Positions 41,393 through 53,522 of a DNA stretch of 64,000 bases are shown piece after piece. Made by a program: the position numbers and the translations under genes. Within the stretch, counting starts at the first letter, position 1; each line of letters starts with the position of its first letter. The notes under the pieces were generated by a model. The model saw nothing but the letters and a program-made list of their open reading frames with translations, searched no databases and was not told the DNA's origin. This DNA comes from Corallium rubrum (Eukaryota > Cnidaria > Anthozoa > Scleralcyonacea > Coralliidae), in NCBI GenBank assembly GCA_964035015.1, contig OZ035997.1, positions 13,021,036-13,085,035 of the forward strand, given 5' to 3'.

Positions 41393-42816
41393 ATCCAACA
41401 ATGTACGCATTTATTGAATGGATCTTTCCATCTTTCACCGAATGAAAATACTCTTAATTTTTAATCATTGACGAATGAAAACATTATTTGTTTTAGATAA
41501 CACCGAATGGAACAAAAATGCACGATCAATAATCTGCCAATCAACTAGCGATTACTTAATACGGTGTTATATAATATTAATGTGACCTATGCATGGATCA
41601 TATATGGATCATACGAAGTGATTTTCCTGCATGTAACTCAATATAATATGTATTTGAATTCTTTTATAATGTTTCCCTGATATTTCGATTCATTTCGTCA
41701 TGAGAGAAAAGCCATCGGTCCATGCCACTCTTTCATCATCTCATTTTTATATAATTCTTTCTTGGTATTTTTTACCCATTCCTTCATCAGAGAAAATGCT
41801 AACTGTCACTCAACTCTTTCATGGTTTCCTTTTTATATAGTTTTTCTTTGATATTTTGATTCATTCCTTCATGAAAGAAAATCTCATCTGACATACCCAC
41901 TCTCTTATGATTTCATTTTTATAATTTTTTCCTTTATATTTCGATCCATTCTGTCAGATAAAAATGTAAACTGTCATATATTTTTTATGGTTTTCTTTCT
42001 TATATAATTCTTTCTTGATATTCCAATTCATTTATATCATTAGAGAAAATGCCAACTGACATACGAACTCATTAGCGTTTTGTTTTTTATATAATTCTTC
42101 CTTGTATCTTTTAATTCATTCCTTCGTTTTTATATAATTTTTCTCTGATATTTCAATTCATTCCTTTATCATAGAAAATGCCAACTGACACCACCCTTTC
42201 ATGATTTCCTTTTTATAAAACTCTTGCTTGATGTTTTGACTTAATCCTTCCAGACAAAAGATACCAACTTTCACTCTTGTGGTTTCCTTTTCCTACGATT
42301 TTTCTTTGATATTTCGCGATTCATATTTACGCTACTCTGGATTTGTCTCGATTAGCCCCTATGGTTATTACAGTTGGCCTGCATTTCGTTTTAATTCAAA
42401 TTAAAGTGTTTTTCTTTTGTTGGTTGTTGTTGTTTTGACTATAGTATTCCTTCCAGACAAAAATGCCAACTGTCGCATTCCCTCTTGTGGTTTCCTTTTT
42501 ATATAATTTCTCTTTGATATTCTGACTCATTCGTTCATCATTGAAAATGCCAACTGACCTCCTCTTTTATGACTTGCTTTATTATACAATCCTTCGATTC
42601 ATTTCGTCATTGAAGAAAAAAAAGAAGCCATATGTCATCACTCTTTCATGATTTCCTTTCTATATAATTTTCCAATATAATTTTTATATGACCAAACATC
42701 CAAACAATAGTCTTTTACACAACAAAGAAATGCATATTAAGTTAATCACGTGAATATCATGTTTTTGATTACGCTACTTCCTATTACGCAACATAATTAT
42801 GATAAAAAAATAAAAT
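41393..42816. other. Sequence downstream of PLSCR with diffuse ~90-base repeats
   Basis: After the stop codon, presumed 3' UTR gives way to about 1 kb of degenerate repeats (41640-42680). Each includes variants of TTTATATAATTTTTC, GATATTTCGATTCATTCC and AGAAAATGCCAACTGAC. No gene seen. Confidence 0.6.
41640..42680. repeat. Degenerate tandem repeat, unit roughly 80-100 bases
   Basis: Around ten diverged units, each with ATATAATTYTTTC followed by TTGATATTT, an ATTCATTCCTTC-like word, then GAAAATGCCAACTGAC and a CTCTTTCATGATTTCC-like word. The order is constant while spacing varies. An inserted stretch near 42330-42440 interrupts it. Confidence 0.65.
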
Positions 42817-43109
<293 letters not shown>

Positions 43110-43118
43110 TAGAAACCC

Positions 43119-43534
43119 AAACGTGTTGTAAGAACACGCATTTTTGTCCGCTATAGTGACACGCCAAAAACGTGTTCAACGCGGCTTTGGCGTGTTGTAA
43201 TACAAGCGTGTTCTGTGTAGAAGCGTGTTGCTAGAACACGTTATTGTGTTGTAACAACACGTCAATTTTGACACGCTAAATGCGTGTTGTAATACAAGCG
43301 TGTTCTGTGTAGAAGCGTGTTGCTAGAACACCTTATATTAAGTGTGTTGTAACAACACGTCAATTTTGACACGCTAAAAGTGTGTTGAACACTTCAGCGT
43401 GTTCCAAATTCACGTGTGTTGTAAGAACACACTATAACGTGTTACGGTAACACACATCATGTTTTCAGAACACGCACCCCAAATGGCGTGTCACTATAGC
43501 GGACAAAAGTGCGTGTTCTAAATTAACACGTTTG
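43119..43534. repeat. Foldback within the left CGTGTT array
   Basis: Arms of about 45 bases: TTTGTCCGCTATAGTGACAC at 43143 is mirrored by GTGTCACTATAGCGGACAAA at 43487. Between them are two ~100-base near-repeats, each with AATACAAGCGTGTTCTGTG and AACAACACGTCAATTTTGAC. Confidence 0.8.
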
Positions 43535-43689
43535 GCGTGTTGTATTTGGCGTGTTGCAAGTTTTAGCGTGACACACTTGCCGTGTTGCAGCTCGGAGATT
43601 TTTAGCGTGTTACCGATCTCTGAAGGCGTGTTCTGCACCACAGACGTGTTGTAACTTGATGTGTTTCGTTCGAAGGCGTGTTCTGCTTC

Positions 43690-45116
43690 TAAATTCTTAA
43701 ACGCACAAAACAGAATGGAGGCAAACAATGTACATCTATTAATCTTATACTGATCTATAGTTCTGGAACATAATGCAAGACAGATGTGTCTTTCAAATGT
43801 CAAAGTTCAATCCTGCCAATTTTAGGCGTCAATTTTAGGAGTTTGTTTGGCCTGGCAGCCTTCGTTGATTTCTTGTTGAATATACGTCGGATACTATTTT
43901 GTCACTTATCCCAATGAAAAACGGCATCCTCCAGAAGCAGTGCAGTATTAAATGTTTCTTTGTCATATTGGATACTAAACACAGTGTCAGCTGCCAACCA
44001 CAGTTTCAGTCATCCTATGACAGTTCGACTTGTGACTAAATGGCATACAAGCATTTTCCATCATTGTTTGAATTTGAAAATTGATTCCTGGTCTGTTACC
44101 AATAGGCAGTGAGTACCCCAGCCAATGAGAGAACAGTACAAACTATAAAAAGAAGATATTGTAAATGAACAGTATATAAGTACTGTATACGTGTAAAAAA
44201 TATTAACTCTAATATAACATTTAAAAGAGAAACAAAAATATATTTCCTAGACATTTAATACATTAGTTAACAGTACTATTTAACCATGTAAATTAATTAA
44301 TCATTAATTAATTTACATGTTTAAAACTTTAAATGGTATTGTTAACTAATGTTTTAACTTTGTAAAAATATTTTTTTGTTTCCCTTTTGATTATTTGTTA
44401 CAAAATAATTTGTGAATATTTCTGGTAAATTCTTAATATGATAACGAATTTATAGATTCAGTACGTTAAATATTGTAAATAAAACTTAAATATGTTATTT
44501 TAAATATTTTCTTTGAGCTGTTTATCATTCTGGACACTATATGCGGAGTGTTCCTGTTTTGTGTTGGAATTTTCAATTGAATATTTTTTTAAGGGGAAAT
44601 ACAAGTTTGAGGGTCCAAAATACATGCATAAACAATTCGGAAAAAGAATAAAACTAAATGTTACGCATAGATAAAAAGTCTGACAATCAAAAACTGTTAC
44701 CAAATAAATAGCATCAGTTGCTGCTATGGCAACATTGTTGCTATGGTAACAATGACGTTTCAAAGTGACTGCCAATTACACCTCAAACTAATTTAATTCG
44801 GGAAAAACGATGGTGACCCCAATTTTTTTCTCATTTTTATCTTGACAGATAAAAATCAAAAAATCTCGTATACGTAAAGCTGCTTGCACTGTTCCAGCGC
44901 GCTGTTGTTTCTTCCTCCGCGTAGCTTTCCGGACATTAAAATTGAAAGGAATACTAGTAGCTCTCGTTGTTTCCTCGGTCTTCTTCTTCAAGTGTTGAAA
45001 ATCTCTTTCGAAAACTTCCTTTTGGCGGCAATCTGTTCTCGCATTTGATTGGTCGAGCTACTTACTGTCCCTACCCCTTTCCCCAATAGTGTTAAAAATG
45101 TCTCCCTTTTCACACG
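43690..45116. other. Interior of the CACTA-like element
   Basis: AT-rich and without a recognisable gene. A minus-strand frame at about 44991-44870 is rich in Lys/Arg (KATRRKKQQRAG) and lacks a start codon; its identity is unknown. A short inverted repeat surrounds 44290-44330. Confidence 0.4.
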
Positions 45117-45395
45117 CATAGTGTGTTACAAAATGTCTGACTTTTTACACGTCAGCGTGTTTTCGATTGATTTGCAACACGTTTTGTGTGTAGCAAGCCG
45201 TGTTGAAGGCGTGTTGTAACAGATATTCGTTCATAACAACACGTTAGTGTGTTCTGGCGACGTGTTGTTACAACACGGCACAACACGTCTAACATATCGC
45301 AACACGCCAACACACGCTTACGTGTATTTAGAATACGCCTACGTGTCGTTGGAACACGCATCGATGTTTTTAAAACACGCTTACAACACGCTAAG
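45117..45395. repeat. Right CGTGTT array
   Basis: Degenerate CGTGTT and AACACG words at 10-20-base spacing, in both orientations. Confidence 0.75.
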
Positions 45396-45645
45396 TTTTG
45401 TAGTGTAGAGCTTGATGAAGAATCCTCATTGCTTTATACCACCTTCCGAGGCCTCAATGGTCGAACCGCTACACACGCATGCCGAAATGTCATGACGAAA
45501 TTCGTAATCCTGACCGATATTTCTCGAGTACAGACCGAATAAACGAGGTGAATAAGTAGTTAATTATATGATCACAAATCTTGGAAACGTTCATAATGAA
45601 CTAAAAACCAAAAATTATTGGCACAAGTCCCAGATGCACTAATGT

Positions 45646-45855
45646 AAGGGGCTGTTTACATTAGCTGGGCTAGCCTGGTTAACCAGGCTCACGCGATTGA
45701 TTAGGATCGTAGTGTGGTTTTGAAACTGGCATAAACTAAATTTACAAAGAAGAATTGTTTTAGTTTAGATGTAAAGGAATCAAATCTCCTTTTGAGGTAA
45801 GAATCTCGTTACACGAGTCAGCCTGGTTACCCGCTCATGTATAACATCCCTTTAC
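45646..45855. mobile_element. GGGCTGTTTACA foldback element
   Basis: The left end GGGGCTGTTTACATTAG and inner CTAGCCTGGTTAACCAGG are mirrored by CAGCCTGGTTACCCGC and ATAACATCCC at the right. It belongs with 46274, 47863 and 55463 in a group whose ends resemble GGGCCTGTTTA. Confidence 0.5.
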
Positions 45856-46013
45856 CCTTATAAATGCTCTCCAGTTGTTTGTAGTATAGTAATTTTACTT
45901 TATTTCATGAATCAGCCTCTTTGACACCTGTTGATACAGATAACTCTACGTTTAAAATTCTCCCCATTTACACCAAATGAATAATATGTATAGGTTATGT
46001 TGAGGCACGAGCT

Positions 46014-46075
46014 AGGGGATATGCTTTATTCACCGAAGGCGAAGCCCGGGGTGAATAAACACATATCCCCAAGGG
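46014..46075. repeat. Palindrome GGGGATATGCTTTATTCACC
   Basis: GGGGATATGCTTTATTCACC is mirrored by GGTGAATAAACACATATCCC with a short G/C centre. Confidence 0.75.
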
Positions 46076-46273
46076 CTACGAGGTTGACAGGAGTCACAAT
46101 AGAAAAGAAATATTGAGGGGATGATTAGAGGGGAAAATTAGAGGGGAATATTAATCTATTGTTTTTGCCGGGGCTATTAATATATTCCCCGAACATAACA
46201 AAGGATACCGAGGCTTGTGAAAATTAAGTGTATGATAAGTTGTAAGTGGTGTAGTGCATGATGGTGCATGACT

Positions 46274-46633
46274 AAAGCCCTGTTAAATCTCCCATGTTTA
46301 ATCTCTCATGTTGTTTCTCCTTGTGGTGTTTACATGAAGAAGATTGAGAGTTAAGCTTTCGGTCTGATCGAAACGAATGGCTGAAGTCAATCCACTTGCA
46401 TGACTCCAAGTTGATTCATGTAAACACAGTTTGAGAGTTGAAAATGACTTGATACGCATGAGTGAAGTTGGTGCGTGTCGTGCTAAATGGCAGACATTGA
46501 GGGAACTACAGAAAATAATGTTTCAAAACCAAAAACAATGTTCCAAGCAGATCGGATTATCTAAAACATGTGCCCGGAATGACGTTTTTCGATCCGATTG
46601 AACTGTCAATCCACTTCATGTAAACAGGGCCTT
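46274..46633. mobile_element. GGCCCTGTTTACATG foldback element
   Basis: The left AAAGCCCTGTTAAATCTCCC and right CATGTAAACAGGGCCTT are imperfect inverted ends. The interior contains paired GTAAACA words. Non-coding. Confidence 0.55.
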
Positions 46634-46679
46634 AACTACATCTCATATGCAAGCGCTATACCAATAATTAAAAGCACAA

Positions 46680-48455
46680 CAGGGGCGGATTTAGCGTTAG
46701 TCAAATAAGTCATACGACTAAGGTAAAAAAATCCGTAAGAAAAAATAATTATCATATCGTTCTTCCCTCAGTCTCGACTCTCGAGATCGCCGAGATAATC
46801 GATCAGGTGAGATTGCCGACCGGCATTTTAACCCACGCCGCGCGGTTGACTTTGTTCTTTCTCGACGGATTTGAGCCTATTGTATCAGCCGCTGTGATTG
46901 GTTGAATTTATAAATTAGTCTTTATAGCGACCTGTGATTGGTTTGCCGAGTGTTCGCCGGATTTCTTTGTCTTTCTCGACGGATTTAGACCCCTTGTATC
47001 ACCCTTTCTGATTGGCTTAATTTTTCAATAGCTCTTTATCAAGAGCACGGATTGGTTTAGCGGCGTGTGACTTTGTTGTTCTCGACTGATTTGTGGACTG
47101 ATCAGTGATCGATTCTGACTAACTTGCACTAGTATCACTACAAGCGGATTCTTTCGTTTGGAACATGGCTTTGCCTAATACAAACGTGATAGATCTTGAT
47201 GTTTCGCTTTGAAGGACATCGACGAGATGTGTTGCGAGAGATTTATAAAACGGCAAGTTTAATACCGTCGACTCGAGGGTCGCAAGCGAAGGATGCTTTC
47301 CGTAAAGGAGAATTTTTAATACCAAGATTGGCAAGACGCTTCAAAGGAATTTTGGCACTGAGATGTACGTGGTGATATACGCCAACAATGACAAGAAGAA
47401 ACCTCGTGCTGCTCTCAGGTAAGCAGATTTTTCTGCCTTAATTATTTTCTAGTTTCTTTAAAGACATATAAATTCTACATGGAATTTTAATAATACGACA
47501 ATAACAACCTTCGCCACGATTGAGACCACATGGCATGTCTTCAAATGAAAGTGACCTTTATTATTGTTTAGAATCTTATTAATATAGCTACGTGTTTGTA
47601 GCGCAAGTAGCTCAAATTCATTCAGGGTTTCCCTTCTTGTATTTGTTTATATAAATGGTTTGAAAACTTAATTCAGTTAATTGAATATTAATATGATTTT
47701 GAGACTAGCATTGTAGCAAGAATTGAAATACAAGCTAAAGGATTTTATCATGATTGGATAATGTAGACTACTTCATAAATTTATAAAATAGATAGTGAGG
47801 TCTGGCAATCATAATTACGTTATTTTATGTGACACACTGTTATTTAATGTGAGAGACCATAGTTAGGGCCTGTTTTCAAGGTGGTTACCAAACAAGTAAA
47901 AAGTTGTCTTGGGTAGGTGAGTTATCCCTTACCAAATGCATTTACAAGGACAAAACATAACCCAGCTAGGTTAACCTAGCACCCGGGTTACCCTAGTGTC
48001 CTTGCAAATACGACAAACAAACAAAAAGACAGGAAATGTATGAGAGCTAGGGTAACCAGTGTGCTAGAGTAACCCAGTGGCTAGGATAATACCTCCTTGT
48101 AAATAAGCCCTTAATATAGAGACTGAGTCAGGCTTACAACATTTTTGAATTTGACATAGTATTTAAATGTTTTAGGTCTGAGGCATCTGGGAATTGCCTA
48201 TACAGCTCTGTTTCAAGGTCTTGCATAGAGTGAAATGGTCTAACCTGCAGTATGGTTATCAGTTTCATATAAAATTTTGAAATCATGAATCTTATTAAAT
48301 ATTTGAAGTAGATGTATTGTATTTGTTGTTTATTTCTTGGTTAAAATAATTAAATCTGCTAAAATGTTCTGCGCTCGGGGAGCATGAAAGCCCCCCCCCC
48401 CCCTAGAACCCAAATATTTTGGACTAAGGTGACAAAAATCCTAGATCTGCCCCTG
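46680..48455. mobile_element. 1.78-kb hAT-like element with 5-bp target duplication
   Basis: The ends are CAGGGGCGGATTTAG and CTAGATCTGCCCCTG. The element is flanked by CACAA on both sides (46675-46679 and 48456-48460). The left third contains repeated GATTGG (inverted CCAAT) boxes and three CTCGACGGATTT-like words at 46858-47100. These are followed by an ATG at 47165 with a 16-codon frame and by a possible exon ending PRAALR at a GTAAGC donor (about 47420). A foldback lies inside at 47863-48113. No transposase was recognised. Confidence 0.75.
47863..48113. mobile_element. GGGCCTGTTTTCAAGG foldback, nested
   Basis: TTAGGGCCTGTTTTCAAGG at the left is mirrored by CCTTGTAAATAAGCCCTTAA at the right, and GGTAACC words occur inside in both orientations. 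It is nested in the 46680-48455 element. Confidence 0.6.
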
Positions 48456-48460
48456 CACAA

Positions 48461-51160
48461 TACGTGATTCGTAACCTTACCAGTCCCCGTCCGAATTTCA
48501 GTTGCTCAATGCGGGCTGTTAGAACATATAATCGGTCATTGGAAGGTTGCAGGTTCGAACTCTGTCTGGGGTTCAAAAATTTTTCTGGGTAGTTGAGCTT
48601 GACGAACGTCTACCGAACGCCTTTAATGATGTATTGTATGCAGCGGATACAAATCTTTTCTCAAATTATGTAAATTTTGGATAGGATCTCAGCGAAACTG
48701 TTATTCTAATCGCGTAGTATAAGACCCAATTTTAATAATATATTTTTCATATAAAAGCGTTAATTTCTAAACGGATAAAAAATAAGAAAGAGCATTTAGT
48801 AAACTATTTTTGGACTTTTTCAAGGCTCGTAATTTGTATAGACCACTTGCACTTATTATTTGCTTGGTGGAAGACAAATCGTTTCAAGAACTTCTAGTAA
48901 AATAAGAAATAGACCAATTCTAAAGCACTCAAGTACCTGAAGAACGAGAATACAATAGAAACACTATAGAGAGGACACTCCGAGACTGAATACCTCCGCG
49001 ATCGAGTATTACAGATGTTAATAATATGATAAAGTCGGTTTTCTTTGACATACCGCTGTTTATATACAGGTTAAAACCTCCCAACCTTATATTAACCTCG
49101 CAATAACAATAGAACCTCGTCCGACAAGCTTTTTCCTATTTAATTCTTTAGGAAACCTCCTCGATCATGTTCGCCCTCGGGTTATATATCGCTAATAAAC
49201 TTTGGGTTAAGGTGCTTAACCTACCCTTAAAGTGAAACGAGTCATCCGGCTATAACCAGACTAGCTCACAAGACCAGCACATATATAAAATGCTCGATTG
49301 TACTGGAACAGACATTATGCAAAAAAGTTGCCATAATATATTTTTTCCTACACGGAAAATCTTGCGATCATATTACTATGAAATTCTCATAGTTTTCATA
49401 GAAATTCTCATTTTCCACAAAGTTACATCAAAACACTGTTTGAGAGGTAAAACATAACCTCCATTTATGAATGATAATTTAAACCCAATTCCCCTTTCTT
49501 AATAATGTAGGTGAACATATAGCGGCTTATATAGATTAAAACATGTTTAGCCACATTGAGCGTGACACAAGTATAGCTACATTGCATATTTTTATTAGAA
49601 CCCACACGACTGTATTTGTTTATTTATATATACGATTTGTTTTTCCTAAAATTAATTCGAAGTTTAATTATAACTCGAATTCTGATCTAAACTCGAAGTT
49701 GTATGTTCATCCCCTAAAAATTATATGCATTAAAAAGTAGTTACCCACAGTTTAATATATCAGATCGCAAATGTGTTACAGTTGCATGTCGTTTTATACA
49801 CAACGCATATTTTTTAAATAGATCATTGTAATTGTCACCTGTAGCAACGTCTGGCATTCCCCTTTGGCTTTGTACAAAATACAAAAAAAGTTTGTGGTTC
49901 AGCTGCCGGCCGGCCAACACATTGTTCATTCGTAAAAAAATGACAAATTATTGTTTCACCTGGGGTTTGAAACATAAACACGAATTATTACCCTCACGTG
50001 CAGTAATCGTCAGTTTGCGAATAAACAACGTTCAAAGAGCTCTGACGCTCAAAATACTCAGAACAGTGGCCGACGAATATGCTGTGCCAATATATAGGTG
50101 ACACTTGACCAACCATACTCTGGAAAAAAAGACACTGCATTTAAAGTAATTATGATCCCACTCTATGAGAATTGACAATCAGTAAGTTAGACTGAACATT
50201 CACACATGGTGAATGTACACCGAACGGCAATAACAGCGGGGAAATATTGTCTGCGAATGCGTAAGAGGTCTGCCGGAAGTAGAGCTTTCGCGGGTTATCC
50301 AAAGAGAATTCAAATGTAAACACATGCGCTTAGGAAAATCTTTGCTATTTAATATCGTTATGTTTCTGCCTTCTAAATTGTGTGAGTGTTTTGAGAAAAG
50401 CTACATGCATTGTTCGCAAAAGAAGTAACAAACAAAATTGAGTACTCCGGAACACTGTGCGGAACATTCCGAAATTCCACACATCTTCTCTAGATCAAAT
50501 AAGATGGCGGACCAACTTAGTTCGATTATCCCAATACTGACTGTTTTCCAATTCAGCGTTAGAACAACTTGAACATGAACTCAGGACAAAATTGTGATAA
50601 CATGAAAAGTCTCTAAATTTACTTCAAAAACGAAATAATTCATGAAGAAAACGCAAAGGAAAATCATGACCGTGACGTGTCTCTGTATGTGATAATAGAG
50701 ACACGCTCGCTATTTTCGATGAACTGTTTCTTCGATTTTACGGCCCAGACAACTTCAATTTTCAAAATTGATTTCTATATGAGTTTATTATATGGATAGT
50801 TTTTGAAGCTATTTAAATAACTCGTAGTACGTGTTTTATCAGATCTATAAAACACTCGGTTATCGCCTCGTGTTTTAAATCTGATAAAACACTCCGGGCA
50901 GTTATTAGCTTAATATCAGGAAATACGTCTTTGTACTGGTATATTGTAGGTACCAAGGTTCGAGGCCGCCATTGTTAAAAATAACACCACCGACGTCGAA
51001 ATTTGGGGAAAACAGAACACTTCAGGACAATTACGTTAAAGTGTTCCGGTGCACTCCGTTACTGTTCTGAAATCCGGAGTACCCCAAACAGGAAAAGAAG
51101 CAGCACCATGCTGTTCCGAACAATATCTACATGTTAGTTTCAGAAATTGCGGCTTGATGT
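48461..51160. other. Intergenic sequence with small palindromes
   Basis: No exon found. A palindrome at about 50829-50892 has CGTGTTTTATCAGAT arms. The open frames around 49543-50101 have no domain or splice support. Confidence 0.5.
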
Positions 51161-51357
51161 TAGTAATAATTGTTAGTTGTTTGCTGTATAAGCTGTGTTA
51201 GTTAGTAATACTCAGAAAAACTCTGAGCTCCAAGCGGGACTCGAAGCATCGTCCCGCTTAGAGTCGATAAGTTAGATAAGTCCCGCTTAGAGCTCAGAGT
51301 TTTTCTGAGTATTACTAACTAACACAGCTTGTACAGCAAACAACTAACAATTATTAA
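51161..51357. mobile_element. Near-perfect foldback element J
   Basis: Arms of about 75-80 bases are almost identical when inverted: TAATAATTGTTAGTTGTTTG at the left and CAAACAACTAACAATTATTA at the right. The central part has AGTCCCGCTTAGAG repeats. Confidence 0.85.
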
Positions 51358-51703
51358 TATCTACATGCATATCTAAATTAGTTTTAACCTAATTTTAATA
51401 TAAATATATATATATATATATAACTTTGAAGTCGTCGACGATAGAATTATACGTTGGATCTTCCTATAGCTGTGACTAACAAGAACGTTAAAATTCTAGA
51501 TTATCTCAAGTTTGGAATGTTTTGTCGACGCCGATGGACAACCGTTGTTGTTGTCTTTTATGGTTTTTCCGCGAGTCTTGTTAATCTCGTGGGCGAAATA
51601 GATGGAAAAGAGGTAGGCACATCTTTTGATAGTAGCTGTTTAGTTGTATAGAATAACCCGCGAAACGTCTTTTAAATATTCGATCACGCAGAGTGTTTAT
51701 AGC

Positions 51704-51707
<4 letters not shown>

Positions 51708-51798
<91 letters not shown>
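51708..51798. repeat. (TA)n microsatellite
   Basis: About 45 TA units ending where the SINE palindrome begins. Confidence 0.95.
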
Positions 51799-51801
<3 letters not shown>

Positions 51802-52078
51802 CATGTTCTAAGGATTTAGGGTGAAGGAAAATTCGAGTGTACAATATATACATTTTAAGACCAAACCGGGAGCAGTTGCGAAAAATGCAACTACACAGGC
51901 CCTCCGGCAGGAATTGAACCCACGACCTTGCGATTCTAGTGCAATGCTCTGACCACTGAGCCACGGAGGCCGTTGCCGAGAGCTTGATCGCGAGTTCTGT
52001 ATATATAATAAGGTGGTAATGCCAGGAGAGAATTGGGTATATTATAAATGATATTGGGCATTTCACTCGATTACATAG
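51799..52078 (-). mobile_element. tRNA-derived SINE, unit 1
   Basis: On the minus strand a ~100-base head (ending CTCGGCAACG) precedes a tRNA-like part (51970-51899) with an A box (TGGCTCAGTGG) and a B box (GGTTCAATTCC), then a ~115-base tail. The tRNA-like part has an intact D stem and an acceptor stem of about six pairs. The loop would read AGA, but there is no long variable arm as in tRNA-Ser, so it is a decayed tRNA ancestor and not a tRNA gene. Confidence 0.85.
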
Positions 52079-52294
52079 CATGTTCTAAGGATTTAGGGTG
52101 AAGGAAAATTCGAGTGTAGAATATATACATTTTAAGACCAAACCGGGAGCAGTTGCGAAAAATGCAACTACACAGGCCCTCCGGCAGGAATTGAACCCAC
52201 GACCTTGCGATTCTGGTGCAATGCTCTGACCACTGAGCCACGGAGGCCGTTGCCGAGAGCTTGATAGCGAGTTCTGTATATATAATAAGGTGGA
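52079..52294 (-). mobile_element. tRNA-derived SINE, unit 2
   Basis: A second minus-strand unit directly abutting unit 1; the tRNA-like part is at 52247-52176 and the head is cut short at the centre of the palindrome. It shows one substitution in the anticodon region relative to the other copies. Confidence 0.85.
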
Positions 52295-52309
52295 TCGCGA
52301 TCTCGGCAA

Positions 52310-52504
52310 CGGCTTGATCGCGATCAAGCTCTCGGCAACGGCCTCCGTGGCTCAGTGGTCAGAGCATTGCACTAGAATCGCAAGGTCGTGGGTTCAATTC
52401 CTGCCGGAGGGCCTGTGTAGTTGCATTTTTCGCAACTGCTCCCGGTTTGGTCTTAAAATGTATATATTCTACACTCGAATTTTCCTTCACCCTAAATCCT
52501 TAGA
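52310..52504 (+). mobile_element. tRNA-derived SINE, unit 3
   Basis: The plus-strand counterpart of unit 2: the head is truncated (begins ATCGCGATCAAGC), the tRNA-like part is at 52341-52412, and the tail runs to CCTTAGAACATGC. Confidence 0.85.
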
Positions 52505-52729
52505 ACATGCTATGTAATCGAGTGAAATGCCCAATATCATTTATAATATACCCAATTCTCTCCTGGCATTACCACCTTATTATATATACAGAACTCGCGA
52601 TCAAGCTCTCGGCAACGGCCTCCGTGGCTCAGTGGTCAGAGCATTGCACTAGAATCGCAAGGTCGTGGGTTCAATTCCTGCCGGAGGGCCTGTGTAGTTG
52701 CATTTTTCGCAACTGCTCCCGGTTTGGTC

Positions 52730-52735
<6 letters not shown>
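52505..52735 (+). mobile_element. tRNA-derived SINE, unit 4
   Basis: Complete head and tRNA-like part (52618-52689). The tail ends early, at GGTTTGGTCTTAA followed by a short (TA)n run. It mirrors unit 1 in position. Confidence 0.85.
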
Positions 52736-52764
<29 letters not shown>

Positions 52765-53522
52765 CGTAGCAAGTATATATATCCAACTACATCATGGAGC
52801 ACAAATCCTATATTACCTTATAGTATGTCAAAACTGTGGATCTGTAATACAACTTCAATTCAAAGTTCCGACGTTCAACAAAGCAATGGCTTATAGTTTA
52901 TAAAGCCTGGTGCACAAGCTATGATTTTAGTCGGCTGATTTCCATCGGCTGGTCAACCAATAAAAAGCGGTGTCTATACCATAAATGCGTGCCAGTAACA
53001 TGTAAAAGCTCACATCTTTAGCAACCGGAGCCACCATTTTTACGATCATCAAATTAAATCATTTCAGGAAGAATAATGTAGAGTGATCAGTAAACGATAA
53101 AAAATGGTAATCGCCACACGCGGTATATGATGCGATATTTTGACCGATTTTAGTAAGACAATATATATCAAACCAGTTTGATGTTTTGCGACGAAAATCG
53201 GAAAACTAAAATCACTCTGAAATAAATCGACTAAAATAACGATTTTGATTGTAAGCCCTAACCTTTAGACGGCCGAACTAGATCAGCCGTTTAGACGTCA
53301 TGGGAAAAGGGTTGGTATATTTTAGTGAGTCAAACGTTGAAGCGTGAGAAGGGTTACCGCCAAACCGAGTGGAGTATGGCATAGATAGATACAACAAAGT
53401 TAAAAAGTGGTCAAAAATGCACAAAACGAACAGAAGTTTGCAACAGAAAAAGGCAGAAAACAGACAATAGATTCCAAAAAGAAGGTGCCGCTGGAAACGG
53501 CAATATTTTATGGCTTTTAATC
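52736..53522. other. Intergenic sequence, nothing recognised
   Basis: Paired words such as AAATCGGAAAACTAAAATC and GATTTTAGTCGGCTGATTT hint at an old inverted-repeat element at about 52915-53290. No gene seen. Confidence 0.4.

Noticed and set aside
52341..52412. Functional tRNA gene
   Set aside because: It has A and B boxes, but the same tRNA-like block is repeated in five SINE units with fixed flanks, has a mismatched anticodon stem and lacks the variable arm expected for its apparent anticodon.
52507..52896. Protein-coding frame shared by the SINE copies
   Set aside because: The same peptide-like translation recurs at 51.6-52.9 kb and at 59.7 kb only because the SINE DNA is repeated. It crosses the tRNA-like promoter and runs into TA repeats.
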